DNA from: Candidatus Izemoplasma sp.
GTDB lineage: Bacteria > Bacillota_I > Bacilli_A > Izemoplasmatales > Izemoplasmataceae
DNA: 5,868 bases
Assembly (NCBI GenBank): GCA_029939615.1
Contig: JAOZSP010000112.1
Coordinates: 1 to 5,868, forward strand
Reading direction: 5' to 3'
The notes below the pieces were generated by a model, which worked only from the letters and a program-made list of their open reading frames with translations, ran no database searches and had not been told where the DNA came from. Of this stretch, positions 1-5,630 are shown piece by piece. Position numbers and translations under genes: made by a program. How positions within the stretch are numbered: position 1 is the stretch's first letter; every line of letters starts with the position of its first letter.

Positions 1-19
1 AGTAGTAAGGGAAACTACT
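1..19 (-). terminator. Possible terminator stem of tRNA-Val, cut by the window edge
   Basis: A perfect 6-bp inverted repeat (AGTAGT at 1-6, ACTACT at 14-19) encloses a 7-base loop. It begins 24 bases past the 3' end of tRNA-Val on the minus strand. The other two tRNA genes here are also followed by a hairpin, within about 10 bases, which makes a terminator plausible. The U-tract that would prove it lies outside the window, so this is only a candidate. Confidence 0.3.
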
Positions 20-43
20 AAATTCTCGGTATACGGGTCGAAA

Positions 44-119
44 TGGTGGAGAATACTGGGCTCGAACCAGTGACCCCTTGCTTGTAAGGCAAGTGCTCTC
101 CCAACTGAGCTAATCCTCC
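44..119 (-). tRNA. tRNA-Val (anticodon UAC)
   Basis: Read on the minus strand, 76 bases fold as a complete class I cloverleaf. The acceptor stem GGAGGAT pairs with ATTCTCC with one G-U pair, followed by discriminator A and an encoded CCA (44-46). The D-loop region carries AGCTCAGTTGGGAGAG. The anticodon stem CTTGC/GCAAG holds the loop CTTACAA, giving anticodon TAC (84-86), which reads GUA and other GUN valine codons. The T-loop is GGTTCGAGCCC. It is transcribed alone from the promoter at 133-161, divergently from the oligoendopeptidase gene. Confidence 0.96.
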
Positions 120-132
120 AAAGTCTATTAAT

Positions 133-161
133 ATAATATCATTAAAATTGCTAAATGTCTA
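133..161 (-). promoter_or_regulatory. Sigma-A-type promoter of tRNA-Val
   Basis: On the minus strand, TAGACA (156-161; 5 of 6 match to TTGACA) is followed after exactly 17 bases by TATTAT (133-138; 5 of 6 match to TATAAT). The tRNA begins 13 bases further on, so transcription would start a few bases before the mature 5' end. Spacing and position are what a tRNA promoter should have. Confidence 0.75.
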
Positions 162-177
162 TACTCTTTTAGTCTTC

Positions 178-191
178 TTTTACTAGTAAAA
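178..191. repeat. 14-bp perfect palindrome between divergent promoters
   Basis: TTTTACTAGTAAAA is its own reverse complement with no spacer. It lies upstream of the tRNA-Val -35 element on one side and of the proposed oligoendopeptidase promoter on the other. It has no U-tract and too little loop to be a terminator. A protein-binding site is possible, but an AT-rich background makes such palindromes less surprising than they look. Confidence 0.4.
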
Positions 192-196
192 ATATC

Positions 197-225
197 TTTA
201 TTTATGACCTAGAATAAATTATACT
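197..225 (+). promoter_or_regulatory. Candidate promoter of the M3 oligoendopeptidase gene
   Basis: A good -10 element TATACT (220-225) lies 17 bases after a poor -35 TTTATT (197-202, 3 of 6 matches). The start codon follows 32 bases after the -10, leaving a short leader with the AGGAGG ribosome site. Other AT-rich hexamers nearby, such as TAGAAT at 210-215, could also serve, so the exact element is uncertain. Confidence 0.35.
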
Positions 226-257
226 TTTTATAGATGCAATAAAACGAGGAGGAAGCT

Positions 258-1949
258 ATGAAATTTGAAGAATTTAAATATGAAAGACCCAATTTAGAGG
301 AGTATAAGAAAAGAAGTAATAAGTTGTTAGAGCTTTTAGCTACTGGGAAAACACTATCTGTTGAACTAGAAGCTATTGATAACGTTTTTAAGCTTCAAGA
401 TGAAATGTCTACTCTATATAATTTAGTATCAATTAGATATAGCGTTGATACTACTAATGAGTTTTATGAGAAAGAACAAGATTATTTTAATGAAATAATG
501 CCACATCTTCAACAATTAGAAACAACTTTTTTAAAGAAACTCCTAGATTCTGAGTATCGCAAAGAACTTGTTGAAAAATTTGGAACATTAATTTTTGAAA
601 AAGGAGAATTAGCACAAAAAACATTTAGTCCCGAAGTAATAAATGAGTTACAACAAGAAAATAAACTTTCAACAGAGTACTCAAAACTACTTGCTGGAGC
701 TAAAATTAAGTTTCAAGATGGAACCTATAATCTTAGCCAAATGAGACCTTTTACACAAAACACTAATAGAGAAGTAAGACGCCAAGCTCAACTTGCTGTT
801 TCATGTTATTTTGAAGAAAATGAAGAACAAATTGATCGTATATACGATGACATGGTTAAAATACGAACTATAATAGCTAAAAAACTAGGATACAAAAACT
901 TTGTTCAATTAGGATATGATCGTTTGGGACGTACTGATTATAACCATGTTGATGTAAAAGGATATCGTGATCAAATCTTAGAAAGTGTTGTTCCTTTAGT
1001 TACTGAATTAACTGCTAGAAAAGCAAAACGTTTAGGAATAAGCAATCCTAAATCATATGATTTAGCTTTATCATTCTTAAGTGGTAACCCTACACCTAAA
1101 GGAGATTCTACTTGGCAAACTAATCATGCTAAAGATATGTATGAAGAAATGTCTCCTGAGACTGGTGAATTTATCAACTTTATGATAGACCATAATCTAT
1201 TAGAACTAGATAGTAAAGCCGGTAAATCAGGTGGTGGATATTGTACTTATCTTCCTGATTACAACGCACCATATATCTTTGCCAACTTTACAGGTACTTC
1301 TGGTGATGTAGATGTTCTAACTCATGAAGCAGGACACGCCTTCCAAGTATATTCAAGTAGAAATCATATACCTGAATACAGATGGCCAACAATGGAAGCT
1401 GCAGAAATACATTCAATGAGTATGGAATTTCTAGCATGGCCTTGGATTAATAAGTTTTTTGAAAAAGATACCAACAAATATAAATTCAATCATTTAGCGG
1501 GTGCTTTATCATTCTTACCTTATGGTGTATTAGTAGATGAATTCCAGCATGGAATTTATGAAAACCCTGAATTAACTCCAGCACAAAGAAAAACCTTATG
1601 GCGTAAAATAGAGAAGAAGTATTTACCTTTTGTAGATTATGACGACGATAAATTCTTAGAAAAAGGTACATACTGGTACCGCCAAGGACATATCTTTGGA
1701 GTTCCATTCTATTATATAGATTACACGTTAGCTCAAGTATGTGCTTTCCAATTTTGGGTGAAGAGTAGAGAAAATCATCAAGCTGCGTTTGATCAATATC
1801 TAGCTTTATGTAAATTAGGTGGTTCAAAAAGCTTTGTAGATTTAGTAGAAAGCGCAAAACTAAAGAATCCATTTAAGAAAGGAACAGTTGAGGATATAAT
1901 CATCCCAATAAAAGCATATTTAGATAGTATTGACGACACAAAATTATAA
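258..1949 (+). CDS. M3-family zinc oligoendopeptidase
   Basis: This 563-residue zinc metallopeptidase cleaves short peptides, most likely in the cytoplasm, since no signal peptide or membrane segment is visible. The first part (about 1-200) is the helical M3 N-terminal region. The catalytic domain holds the HExxH motif HEAGH at 356-360 within THEAGHAFQVY. A second motif, EIHSMSME (383-390), supplies E383 as the likely third zinc ligand. A conserved late segment GHIFGVPFYYIDY (477-489) is typical of M3 substrate binding. The length and the GGGYCTYLPDY segment (325-335) before the active site resemble the roughly 560-residue M3 subfamily distinct from classical PepF (about 600 residues), so no pepF symbol is given. 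The start ATG has AGGAGG at 247-252, five bases upstream. It is a single-gene unit with its own terminator. Its likely role is turnover of peptides from proteolysis or uptake. Confidence 0.93.
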   Translation: MKFEEFKYERPNLEEYKKRSNKLLELLATGKTLSVELEAIDNVFKLQDEMSTLYNLVSIRYSVDTTNEFYEKEQDYFNEIMPHLQQLETTFLKKLLDSEYRKELVEKFGTLIFEKGELAQKTFSPEVINELQQENKLSTEYSKLLAGAKIKFQDGTYNLSQMRPFTQNTNREVRRQAQLAVSCYFEENEEQIDRIYDDMVKIRTIIAKKLGYKNFVQLGYDRLGRTDYNHVDVKGYRDQILESVVPLVTELTARKAKRLGISNPKSYDLALSFLSGNPTPKGDSTWQTNHAKDMYEEMSPETGEFINFMIDHNLLELDSKAGKSGGGYCTYLPDYNAPYIFANFTGTSGDVDVLTHEAGHAFQVYSSRNHIPEYRWPTMEAAEIHSMSMEFLAWPWINKFFEKDTNKYKFNHLAGALSFLPYGVLVDEFQHGIYENPELTPAQRKTLWRKIEKKYLPFVDYDDDKFLEKGTYWYRQGHIFGVPFYYIDYTLAQVCAFQFWVKSRENHQAAFDQYLALCKLGGSKSFVDLVESAKLKNPFKKGTVEDIIIPIKAYLDSIDDTKL

Positions 1950-1974
1950 ACAAGCTCAATGAGCTTGTTTTTTT
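1948..1974 (+). terminator. Rho-independent terminator of the oligoendopeptidase gene
   Basis: A 10-bp perfect stem (AAACAAGCTC 1948-1957, GAGCTTGTTT 1961-1970) with loop AAT runs into a tract of seven T residues (1968-1974). The stem begins inside the TAA stop codon, so termination is immediate. Confidence 0.92.
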
Positions 1975-1978
1975 GTAC

Positions 1979-2006
1979 AAAAAAATCACACTAAATTCGT
2001 GTGATT
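1979..2006 (-). terminator. Rho-independent terminator of tRNA-Glu
   Basis: On the minus strand an 8-bp perfect stem (AATCACAC/GTGTGATT, 1984-1991 with 1999-2006) with a 7-base loop leads into seven T residues (complement of A1979-1985). It starts 10 bases past the CCA of tRNA-Glu. It ends only four bases from the plus-strand terminator, so the two convergent units are cleanly insulated. Confidence 0.88.
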
Positions 2007-2016
2007 AAACTCAATA

Positions 2017-2093
2017 TGGTGACCCGTACGGGATTCGAACCCGTGAATGCATGCGTGAAAGGCATGTGAGTTAAGCCGCTTCTCCAACGGGCC
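2017..2093 (-). tRNA. tRNA-Glu (anticodon UUC)
   Basis: The minus strand gives a 77-base cloverleaf. The acceptor GGCCCGT pairs with ACGGGTC (one G-U), followed by discriminator A and an encoded CCA (2017-2019). The anticodon stem CATGC/GCATG holds loop CTTTCAC, giving anticodon TTC (2057-2059) for GAA and GAG. The T-arm is CGGGTTCGAATCCCG. It lies 60 bases downstream of the arsC stop codon and has its own promoter and terminator, although arsC transcripts probably also run through it. Confidence 0.96.
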
Positions 2094-2109
2094 TTTTTAT
2101 TGCTTTTTT

Positions 2110-2139
2110 ATTATAACAAAGATTTATTTAAAAAGTCAA
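2110..2139 (-). promoter_or_regulatory. Sigma-A-type promoter of tRNA-Glu
   Basis: On the minus strand, TTGACT (2134-2139, 5 of 6) and a perfect TATAAT (2110-2115) are separated by 18 bases. The tRNA starts 16 bases after the -10. The -35 lies just 14 bases after the arsC stop codon. Confidence 0.8.
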
Positions 2140-2153
2140 TAAGAAAGAGAAAA

Positions 2154-2555
2154 CTATAATTCTCCACGTTTAACTCTATCAATCAATTTTATTACTTCTT
2201 CCTTAATTAAATCCCTAGTTTCTTCAAACCCAGATTTCGGTCCACCTGAAGGATCATCTAGTCCCCAGTCTTCTCTTTGCTTGGTAGGAATATATGGACA
2301 TTCCACTCCACACCCCATAGTAACTAAGATATCTAGTTTTCGAGGTATTTCAGGTATAAGTTTACTATAGGCATGAGACATATCAACATTTGCATCTCTC
2401 ATCACTTCTAGTGCCATAGGCTTAGGAGCACTATATTCTTCAGTCCCAGCTGAATAAACTTCTAATACATCATTACCTAACTTCAAAGCCCATCCTTCTG
2501 CCATAATGCTTCTACAGCTATTGTGAACACAAATAAATGCTACAACTTTCTTCAT
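2154..2555 (-). CDS. arsC: Arsenate reductase, ArsC of the low-molecular-weight phosphatase fold
   Basis: This 133-residue cytoplasmic enzyme should reduce arsenate to arsenite using a cysteine relay recharged by thioredoxin or a low-molecular-weight thiol. The N-terminal loop CVHNSCR gives the Cx5R oxyanion-binding motif with nucleophile C9 and R15, followed by the MAEGW segment usual in ArsC. C82 and C86 (MGCGVECP) should be the two relay cysteines. WGLDDPSGG (97-105) supplies the general-acid Asp of the DP motif. These residues favour ArsC over an ordinary LMW tyrosine phosphatase, which lacks the two later cysteines. The frame can be extended five codons upstream to an ATG at 2570, but that ATG abuts the Shine-Dalgarno sequence (2563-2568), so MKKVVAF is taken as the start. 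No arsR, efflux or other ars gene is in the window. No clear terminator separates it from tRNA-Glu. Confidence 0.82.
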   Translation of the reverse strand: MKKVVAFICVHNSCRSIMAEGWALKLGNDVLEVYSAGTEEYSAPKPMALEVMRDANVDMSHAYSKLIPEIPRKLDILVTMGCGVECPYIPTKQREDWGLDDPSGGPKSGFEETRDLIKEEVIKLIDRVKRGEL

Positions 2556-2562
2556 AAACAGT

Positions 2563-2568
2563 ACCTCC
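2563..2568 (-). promoter_or_regulatory. Ribosome binding site that decides the arsC start
   Basis: GGAGGT on the minus strand lies seven bases before ATG 2553-2555. The upstream in-frame ATG (2568-2570) overlaps this GGAGGT by its last base and has no ribosome site of its own, so it is probably not used. Confidence 0.8.
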
Positions 2569-2586
2569 ATAAATATCTAGTAGTTA

Positions 2587-2619
2587 TATATAGTTTACCT
2601 AAACTAGCGATTTATTCAA
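2587..2619 (-). promoter_or_regulatory. Candidate arsC promoter with an inverted repeat in its spacer
   Basis: On the minus strand, TTGAAT (2614-2619, 4 of 6) and TATATA (2587-2592) are the best hexamers, but the spacer is 21 bases, longer than the normal 16-18. Within it lies TAGTTT-N4-AAACTA (2591-2606), a perfect 6-bp inverted repeat that just overlaps the -10. A dyad in an overlong spacer recalls promoters of MerR-family activators. A simple repressor operator such as ArsR is the other possibility. Both are inference, and no regulator gene is present nearby. Confidence 0.35.
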
Positions 2620-2630
2620 CAAATATATTT

Positions 2631-2655
2631 AAAAAAACGGAATAAATTCCGTTTT
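2631..2655 (-). terminator. Rho-independent terminator of tRNA-Ser
   Basis: On the minus strand a 9-bp perfect stem (AAAACGGAA/TTCCGTTTT, 2647-2655 with 2634-2642) with a 4-base loop ends in seven T residues (complement of A2631-2637). It starts eight bases past the tRNA-Ser CCA and shields arsC from upstream transcription. Confidence 0.9.
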
Positions 2656-2663
2656 GTTTTTAA

Positions 2664-2754
2664 TGGCGGAGTAGGAGAGATTTGAACTCTCGCGCCGCGT
2701 CAACGACCTATACCCTTAGCAGGGGCACCTCTTCAGCCACTTGAGTACTACTCC
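2664..2754 (-). tRNA. tRNA-Ser (anticodon GCU)
   Basis: The minus strand gives a 91-base class II tRNA. The acceptor GGAGTAG pairs perfectly with CTACTCC, followed by discriminator G (the serine identity base) and an encoded CCA (2664-2666). The anticodon loop CTGCTAA gives GCT (2718-2720), reading AGC and AGU. A variable region of about 19 bases separates the anticodon stem from the T-arm GAGAG/CTCTC, as expected for serine. It has its own strong promoter and terminator. Confidence 0.96.
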
Positions 2755-2759
2755 ATGGT

Positions 2760-2794
2760 GTTAGCCTTTATATAATAATATATTTTAGGCTAAC
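2760..2794. repeat. 35-base interrupted palindrome spanning the tRNA-Ser -10 element
   Basis: Perfect 8-bp arms, GTTAGCCT (2760-2767) and AGGCTAAC (2787-2794), enclose a 19-base AT-only centre. With a small internal loop, a further ATATA/TATAT pairing forms inside. One arm abuts the -35 hexamer and the other overlaps the expected start site, so the repeat brackets the -10 element exactly. It has no U-tract on either strand, which argues against a terminator. It may be an operator or a structure in the tex read-through transcript. Confidence 0.5.
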
Positions 2795-2800
2795 TGTCAA
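2772..2800 (-). promoter_or_regulatory. Strong sigma-A-type promoter of tRNA-Ser
   Basis: A perfect -35 TTGACA (2795-2800 on the minus strand) is followed after exactly 17 bases by TATTAT (2772-2777). The tRNA begins 17 bases after the -10. This is the closest match to the consensus in the window. Confidence 0.85.
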
Positions 2801-2831
2801 TAATATATAATGTTATTTTAGATAATTATTT

Positions 2832-5036
2832 TTATGATGTATATGGAGCGTTTTCTTTAATCATTGTAAGTTGTAAACGATGTCTTTTAAAATCAACGTC
2901 TTTAACCCAAACAGTAACTATTTCTCCAACAGATACAACATCTAACGGATGTTTAACATATCCTTTTTTAAGTTGTGATATATGAACTAACCCATCATCC
3001 TTAACACCACAATCAACAAAGGCACCAAAATCAACAACATTACGAACTGTTCCTTTTAATTCCATACCTACCTTAAGATCATCTAATTTTAAAATATCAC
3101 TTCTTAAAATTGGTGCTTCAACATCATCACGAGGATCTCTTAACGGTGCAACAAAGATATCAAGAATATCTTCTAAAGTATTTAATCCAGCACCAAGTTT
3201 ATTAGCTAGTTGCTTTTTATTTATATTCGCAAATTTAAGTTTTAAAATCATACTTCCGATGTCATTTTCAGAAAGTCTTAATTCTTTCATAATACTTTCA
3301 GCTAGATCATAACTCTCAGGATGTATACCTGTTTTATCAAATGGATTTGTACTATTTAAAACACGTAGGAATCCAATTGCTTGTTCAAATGCCTTATCTC
3401 CCATACGAGGAACTTTCTTAAGATCATCACGATTTTTAAAAGCACCATTAGTATCACGATACTTAACAATATTTGTTGCGACAGTTTTATTTAGACCGGC
3501 AACATACTGAAGTAATTGAACACTTGCTGTATTAACATTAACACCTATTTGGTTAACTGCGGTTTCCACAACAAAGTCCAATGAATCACTTAAATTCTTT
3601 TGTGCCACGTCATGTTGGTATTGTCCAACACCAATACTTTTTGGATCTATTTTTACAAGCTCACTTAAAGGATCTTGTAATCTTCTTGCTATACTTACAG
3701 CACTTCTTTCTTCAACAGCTAAATCAGGAAATTCTTTTCTAGCTAAATCACTTGCACTGTAAACTGAAGCCCCTGCTTCACTTACTATAATATAATATAC
3801 TTTTTTATTAATATCTTTTTCAACATATTTTATAACATTGATTACAAACTGTTCTGTTTCTCTTGAAGCAGTACCATTACCAATAGCAACAACATCAATA
3901 TCATGCTTCTTAATTAAGTTTGCCACTTTTCTACCAGCTGTATTTCTTCTTTCAGGACTAACTTTCTCACCAGGAAACTTTTGATGTGGATAAATAACAT
4001 CAATTTCAATCATTTTCCCTAGTTTATCAACTACTGATAATTTACATCCTGTACGATACGCTGGATCAACACCTAGAACCATTTTTCCCTTCATAGGTGG
4101 TTGTAATAATAAAGCTCTTAAGTTTTCACTAAAAATATGAATAGCATTAGCATCAGCTTTTTCAGTAAGCTCACTTCTTAATTCTCTTTCAATAGAAGGT
4201 TGAATTAATCTTTTATAAGCATCTTTAATGGCATCTTGTACATGAGATACTACAAAAGACGAACTATTCTTAACTATTTTCTTCTCTAAATAACTATGAA
4301 TTTTCTCATTCTCGATTACAATTTTTACATTTAATACTTTTTCTTTTTCAGCGCGGTTAATAGCTAAAGCACGATATAATTTTACCTTGCTAAAATTATC
4401 CTTATAATCATAATACATTTCATAAGTATCATTTTCATCTTTCGCATTCTTCTTCATTTTTGATTGAAGAATCCCGTTTTGATAAGTATAATTCCTAATC
4501 CATTTACGATATTCTACCGAATCACTAATCGCTTCAGCAATAATATATAAAGCACCTTCAATTGCTTTTTCAACAGAAATAACTTCTTCTGTTATAAACT
4601 CTTTAGCTTTTTCTTCTAAGCTACCCTCAGTTGGATATGTCTCAATATACTCAGCTAAAGGTTTTAACCCTTGTTTAATCGCAATTGTTGCTTTTGTTTT
4701 CTTTTTCTCTTTAAAAGGACGATAATAATCTTCTACATCAACAAGTTTCTCCGCTTTTAAGATATCGTTTCTTAACTCCTCAGTTAACAATCCTTTTTCA
4801 TCAATCAAACGAATAACATCTTCTTTTCTTTTTAGAAGATTTACTCTATACTCGTATTCTTTATTAATATCTCTGATTTGTTCTTCATCTAAAGCACCTG
4901 TTTGCTCTTTACGATAACGGGCGATAAAAGGTACCGTATTACCTTCATCCAGTAAAAGTAAAACTGTTTCTACTTGCTTTCTTTTAATTTGTAGTTTACT
5001 CGTAATCTCACTTACTAACTTTTCATTAATTTCCAT
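2832..5036 (-). CDS. tex: Tex-family RNA-binding transcription accessory protein
   Basis: At 734 residues this is a full-length Tex (family members are about 720-780). Tex proteins bind nucleic acid through a C-terminal S1 domain and associate with transcription and RNA metabolism. The helical N-terminal region (about 1-200) includes VPFIARYRKEQTGALDE (35-51) and DYYRPFKEKKKTKATIA (103-119), both family signatures. An RNase H-like YqgF domain starts at VLGVDPAYRTG (320-330) and continues through AIGNGTASRETE (384-395) and SEAGASVYSASDLA (419-432). A helix-hairpin-helix part follows (about 500-560, NTASVQLLQYVAGLN to KAFEQAIGFLRV). The S1 domain (about 656-725) holds GTVRNVVDFGAFVD and DGLVHISQL. 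AGGAGG at 5045-5050 lies eight bases before ATG. It is downstream of the thioredoxin-like gene, from which a hairpin separates it, and no clear terminator follows before tRNA-Ser. Confidence 0.96.
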   Translation of the reverse strand: MEINEKLVSEITSKLQIKRKQVETVLLLLDEGNTVPFIARYRKEQTGALDEEQIRDINKEYEYRVNLLKRKEDVIRLIDEKGLLTEELRNDILKAEKLVDVEDYYRPFKEKKKTKATIAIKQGLKPLAEYIETYPTEGSLEEKAKEFITEEVISVEKAIEGALYIIAEAISDSVEYRKWIRNYTYQNGILQSKMKKNAKDENDTYEMYYDYKDNFSKVKLYRALAINRAEKEKVLNVKIVIENEKIHSYLEKKIVKNSSSFVVSHVQDAIKDAYKRLIQPSIERELRSELTEKADANAIHIFSENLRALLLQPPMKGKMVLGVDPAYRTGCKLSVVDKLGKMIEIDVIYPHQKFPGEKVSPERRNTAGRKVANLIKKHDIDVVAIGNGTASRETEQFVINVIKYVEKDINKKVYYIIVSEAGASVYSASDLARKEFPDLAVEERSAVSIARRLQDPLSELVKIDPKSIGVGQYQHDVAQKNLSDSLDFVVETAVNQIGVNVNTASVQLLQYVAGLNKTVATNIVKYRDTNGAFKNRDDLKKVPRMGDKAFEQAIGFLRVLNSTNPFDKTGIHPESYDLAESIMKELRLSENDIGSMILKLKFANINKKQLANKLGAGLNTLEDILDIFVAPLRDPRDDVEAPILRSDILKLDDLKVGMELKGTVRNVVDFGAFVDCGVKDDGLVHISQLKKGYVKHPLDVVSVGEIVTVWVKDVDFKRHRLQLTMIKENAPYTS

Positions 5037-5058
5037 ATTCTTTTCCTCCTATAGAGAT

Positions 5059-5078
5059 AAAAAAGCCTTAAAAAGGCT
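5059..5078 (-). terminator. Short terminator-like hairpin between the thioredoxin-like gene and tex
   Basis: On the minus strand AGCCTT (5073-5078) and AAGGCT (5064-5069) form a 6-bp stem with a 3-base loop, followed by a run of T residues (complement of A5059-5064). It lies eight bases after the TGA stop of the thioredoxin-like gene and nine bases before the tex AGGAGG. The stem is short, so partial read-through into tex is likely. Confidence 0.6.
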
Positions 5079-5079
5079 A

Positions 5080-5088
5080 TTTATATCA
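5080..5088 (-). promoter_or_regulatory. Candidate extended -10 promoter for tex, overlapping a stop codon
   Basis: On the minus strand TGATATAAA (5080-5088) matches an extended -10 element (TGnTATAAT, one mismatch). Its TGA is the stop codon of the thioredoxin-like gene. No good -35 is visible 16-18 bases upstream. Transcription from here would begin near the hairpin at 5064-5078, giving tex an mRNA with a 5' stem-loop. This is weak evidence in an AT-rich sequence. Confidence 0.25.
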
Positions 5089-5577
5089 ATTAACATATCC
5101 ATATGTTCCATCGTCAACAGCATCAATAGTCTCAACTATTAATATTTTACCTACAGATAAATCAACGATATTTCCATCCACAACAGTAATCAATGTTGGT
5201 GTTCCATTCATCGGACTTCCAGAATCAGGATCGACTATAGTATTATAGCCTTGTGCTCCATATGATTCTAAAAAGTACACTTTCATTCCAAGATCATTAT
5301 TATTTGCAAATCTTAATACTTGTTCTTTTATTTCAACACAGTGCCCACAGTTAGACCCATAAAAATATACAAAATACTGTTCTTCGGGCATTGAATCTAT
5401 TTGTTGATAACTTGTTAGTTCCTCAAATGAATCATAATTTAAAGGAGGATTAATAAGGCTATTAATAACTATTGCACCTATTATAGCTAAAACAACGCCA
5501 GCAAACCCTAAAATAAGATAAGTTAAAAACTTATCATCATTACCTTTTCTCTTTTTACTTGATTTATATTCTGCCAT
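5086..5577 (-). CDS. Membrane-anchored thioredoxin-like protein
   Basis: This 163-residue protein has a lysine/arginine-rich N-terminus (KSSKKRKG, 5-12), one hydrophobic segment (about 18-41), and then a thioredoxin-fold domain. By the positive-inside rule the fold should face the outside of the cell. The active site is CGHC (77-80) after YFYGSN, the PDI-type dithiol. The expected cis-proline is P127 in NGTPTLI. A stretch with SYGAQGYNTIVDPDSG (105-120) sits between them. It could reduce, oxidise or isomerise thiols on exported proteins, but the direction and partner cannot be read from sequence. The frame extends three codons to a TTG at 5586, but this touches the ribosome site. ATG 5575-5577 has correct spacing and is chosen. 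It ends in TGA and is followed by a short hairpin and then tex. Its divergent neighbour is fbp. Confidence 0.82.
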   Translation of the reverse strand: MAEYKSSKKRKGNDDKFLTYLILGFAGVVLAIIGAIVINSLINPPLNYDSFEELTSYQQIDSMPEEQYFVYFYGSNCGHCVEIKEQVLRFANNNDLGMKVYFLESYGAQGYNTIVDPDSGSPMNGTPTLITVVDGNIVDLSVGKILIVETIDAVDDGTYGYVN

Positions 5578-5586
5578 TTTATTCAA

Positions 5587-5591
5587 CTCCT
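5587..5591 (-). promoter_or_regulatory. Ribosome binding site that decides the thioredoxin-like start
   Basis: AGGAG on the minus strand is directly adjacent to the in-frame TTG (5584-5586), which leaves no spacing for initiation there. It is nine bases before ATG 5575-5577, a workable distance. Confidence 0.7.
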
Positions 5592-5601
5592 AGCCTAATA
5601 T

Positions 5602-5630
5602 ATTCTATTAAAAAAACACAAAATATGCAA
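5602..5630 (-). promoter_or_regulatory. Candidate promoter of the thioredoxin-like gene
   Basis: On the minus strand TTGCAT (5625-5630, 3 of 6) and TAGAAT (5602-5607, 5 of 6) are 17 bases apart. Transcription would start near 5595, just ahead of the ribosome site. A palindrome (5631-5650) abuts the weak -35, which would suit activation. Confidence 0.5.

Noticed and set aside
1..43. Fragment reminiscent of 5S rRNA (ACCCGT..ATACCGA read on the minus strand)
   Set aside because: The match is a few short words with a missing block, and the preceding part of a 5S gene would have to overlap the complete tRNA-Val.
1486..1872. 128-codon open frame on the minus strand inside the oligoendopeptidase gene
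   Set aside because: It lies wholly antisense to a clear zinc peptidase whose catalytic motifs and C-terminal family segments are intact. It has no recognisable domain and an AT-rich genome yields such frames by chance.
2141..2165. Terminator for arsC (GAGAA/TTCTC)
   Set aside because: The stem is only 5 bp of mostly A-T pairs with a long loop, it overlaps the end of the coding region, and no uninterrupted T-tract follows.
2044..2754. A tRNA array or integration-site hotspot
   Set aside because: The tRNAs are intact and each has its own promoter and terminator. I saw no duplicated tRNA ends, integrase or foreign-looking genes next to them.
258..5577. Mycoplasma-type code with TGA as tryptophan
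   Set aside because: Tryptophans in the peptidase and Tex genes are TGG, no gene needs TGA read-through, and the thioredoxin-like frame ends in TGA just before a terminator-like hairpin.
2154..5577. The thioredoxin-like protein as the reductant of ArsC
   Set aside because: ArsC is cytoplasmic while the thioredoxin-like domain is predicted outside the membrane. The two genes are separated by tex, a tRNA and a strong terminator.
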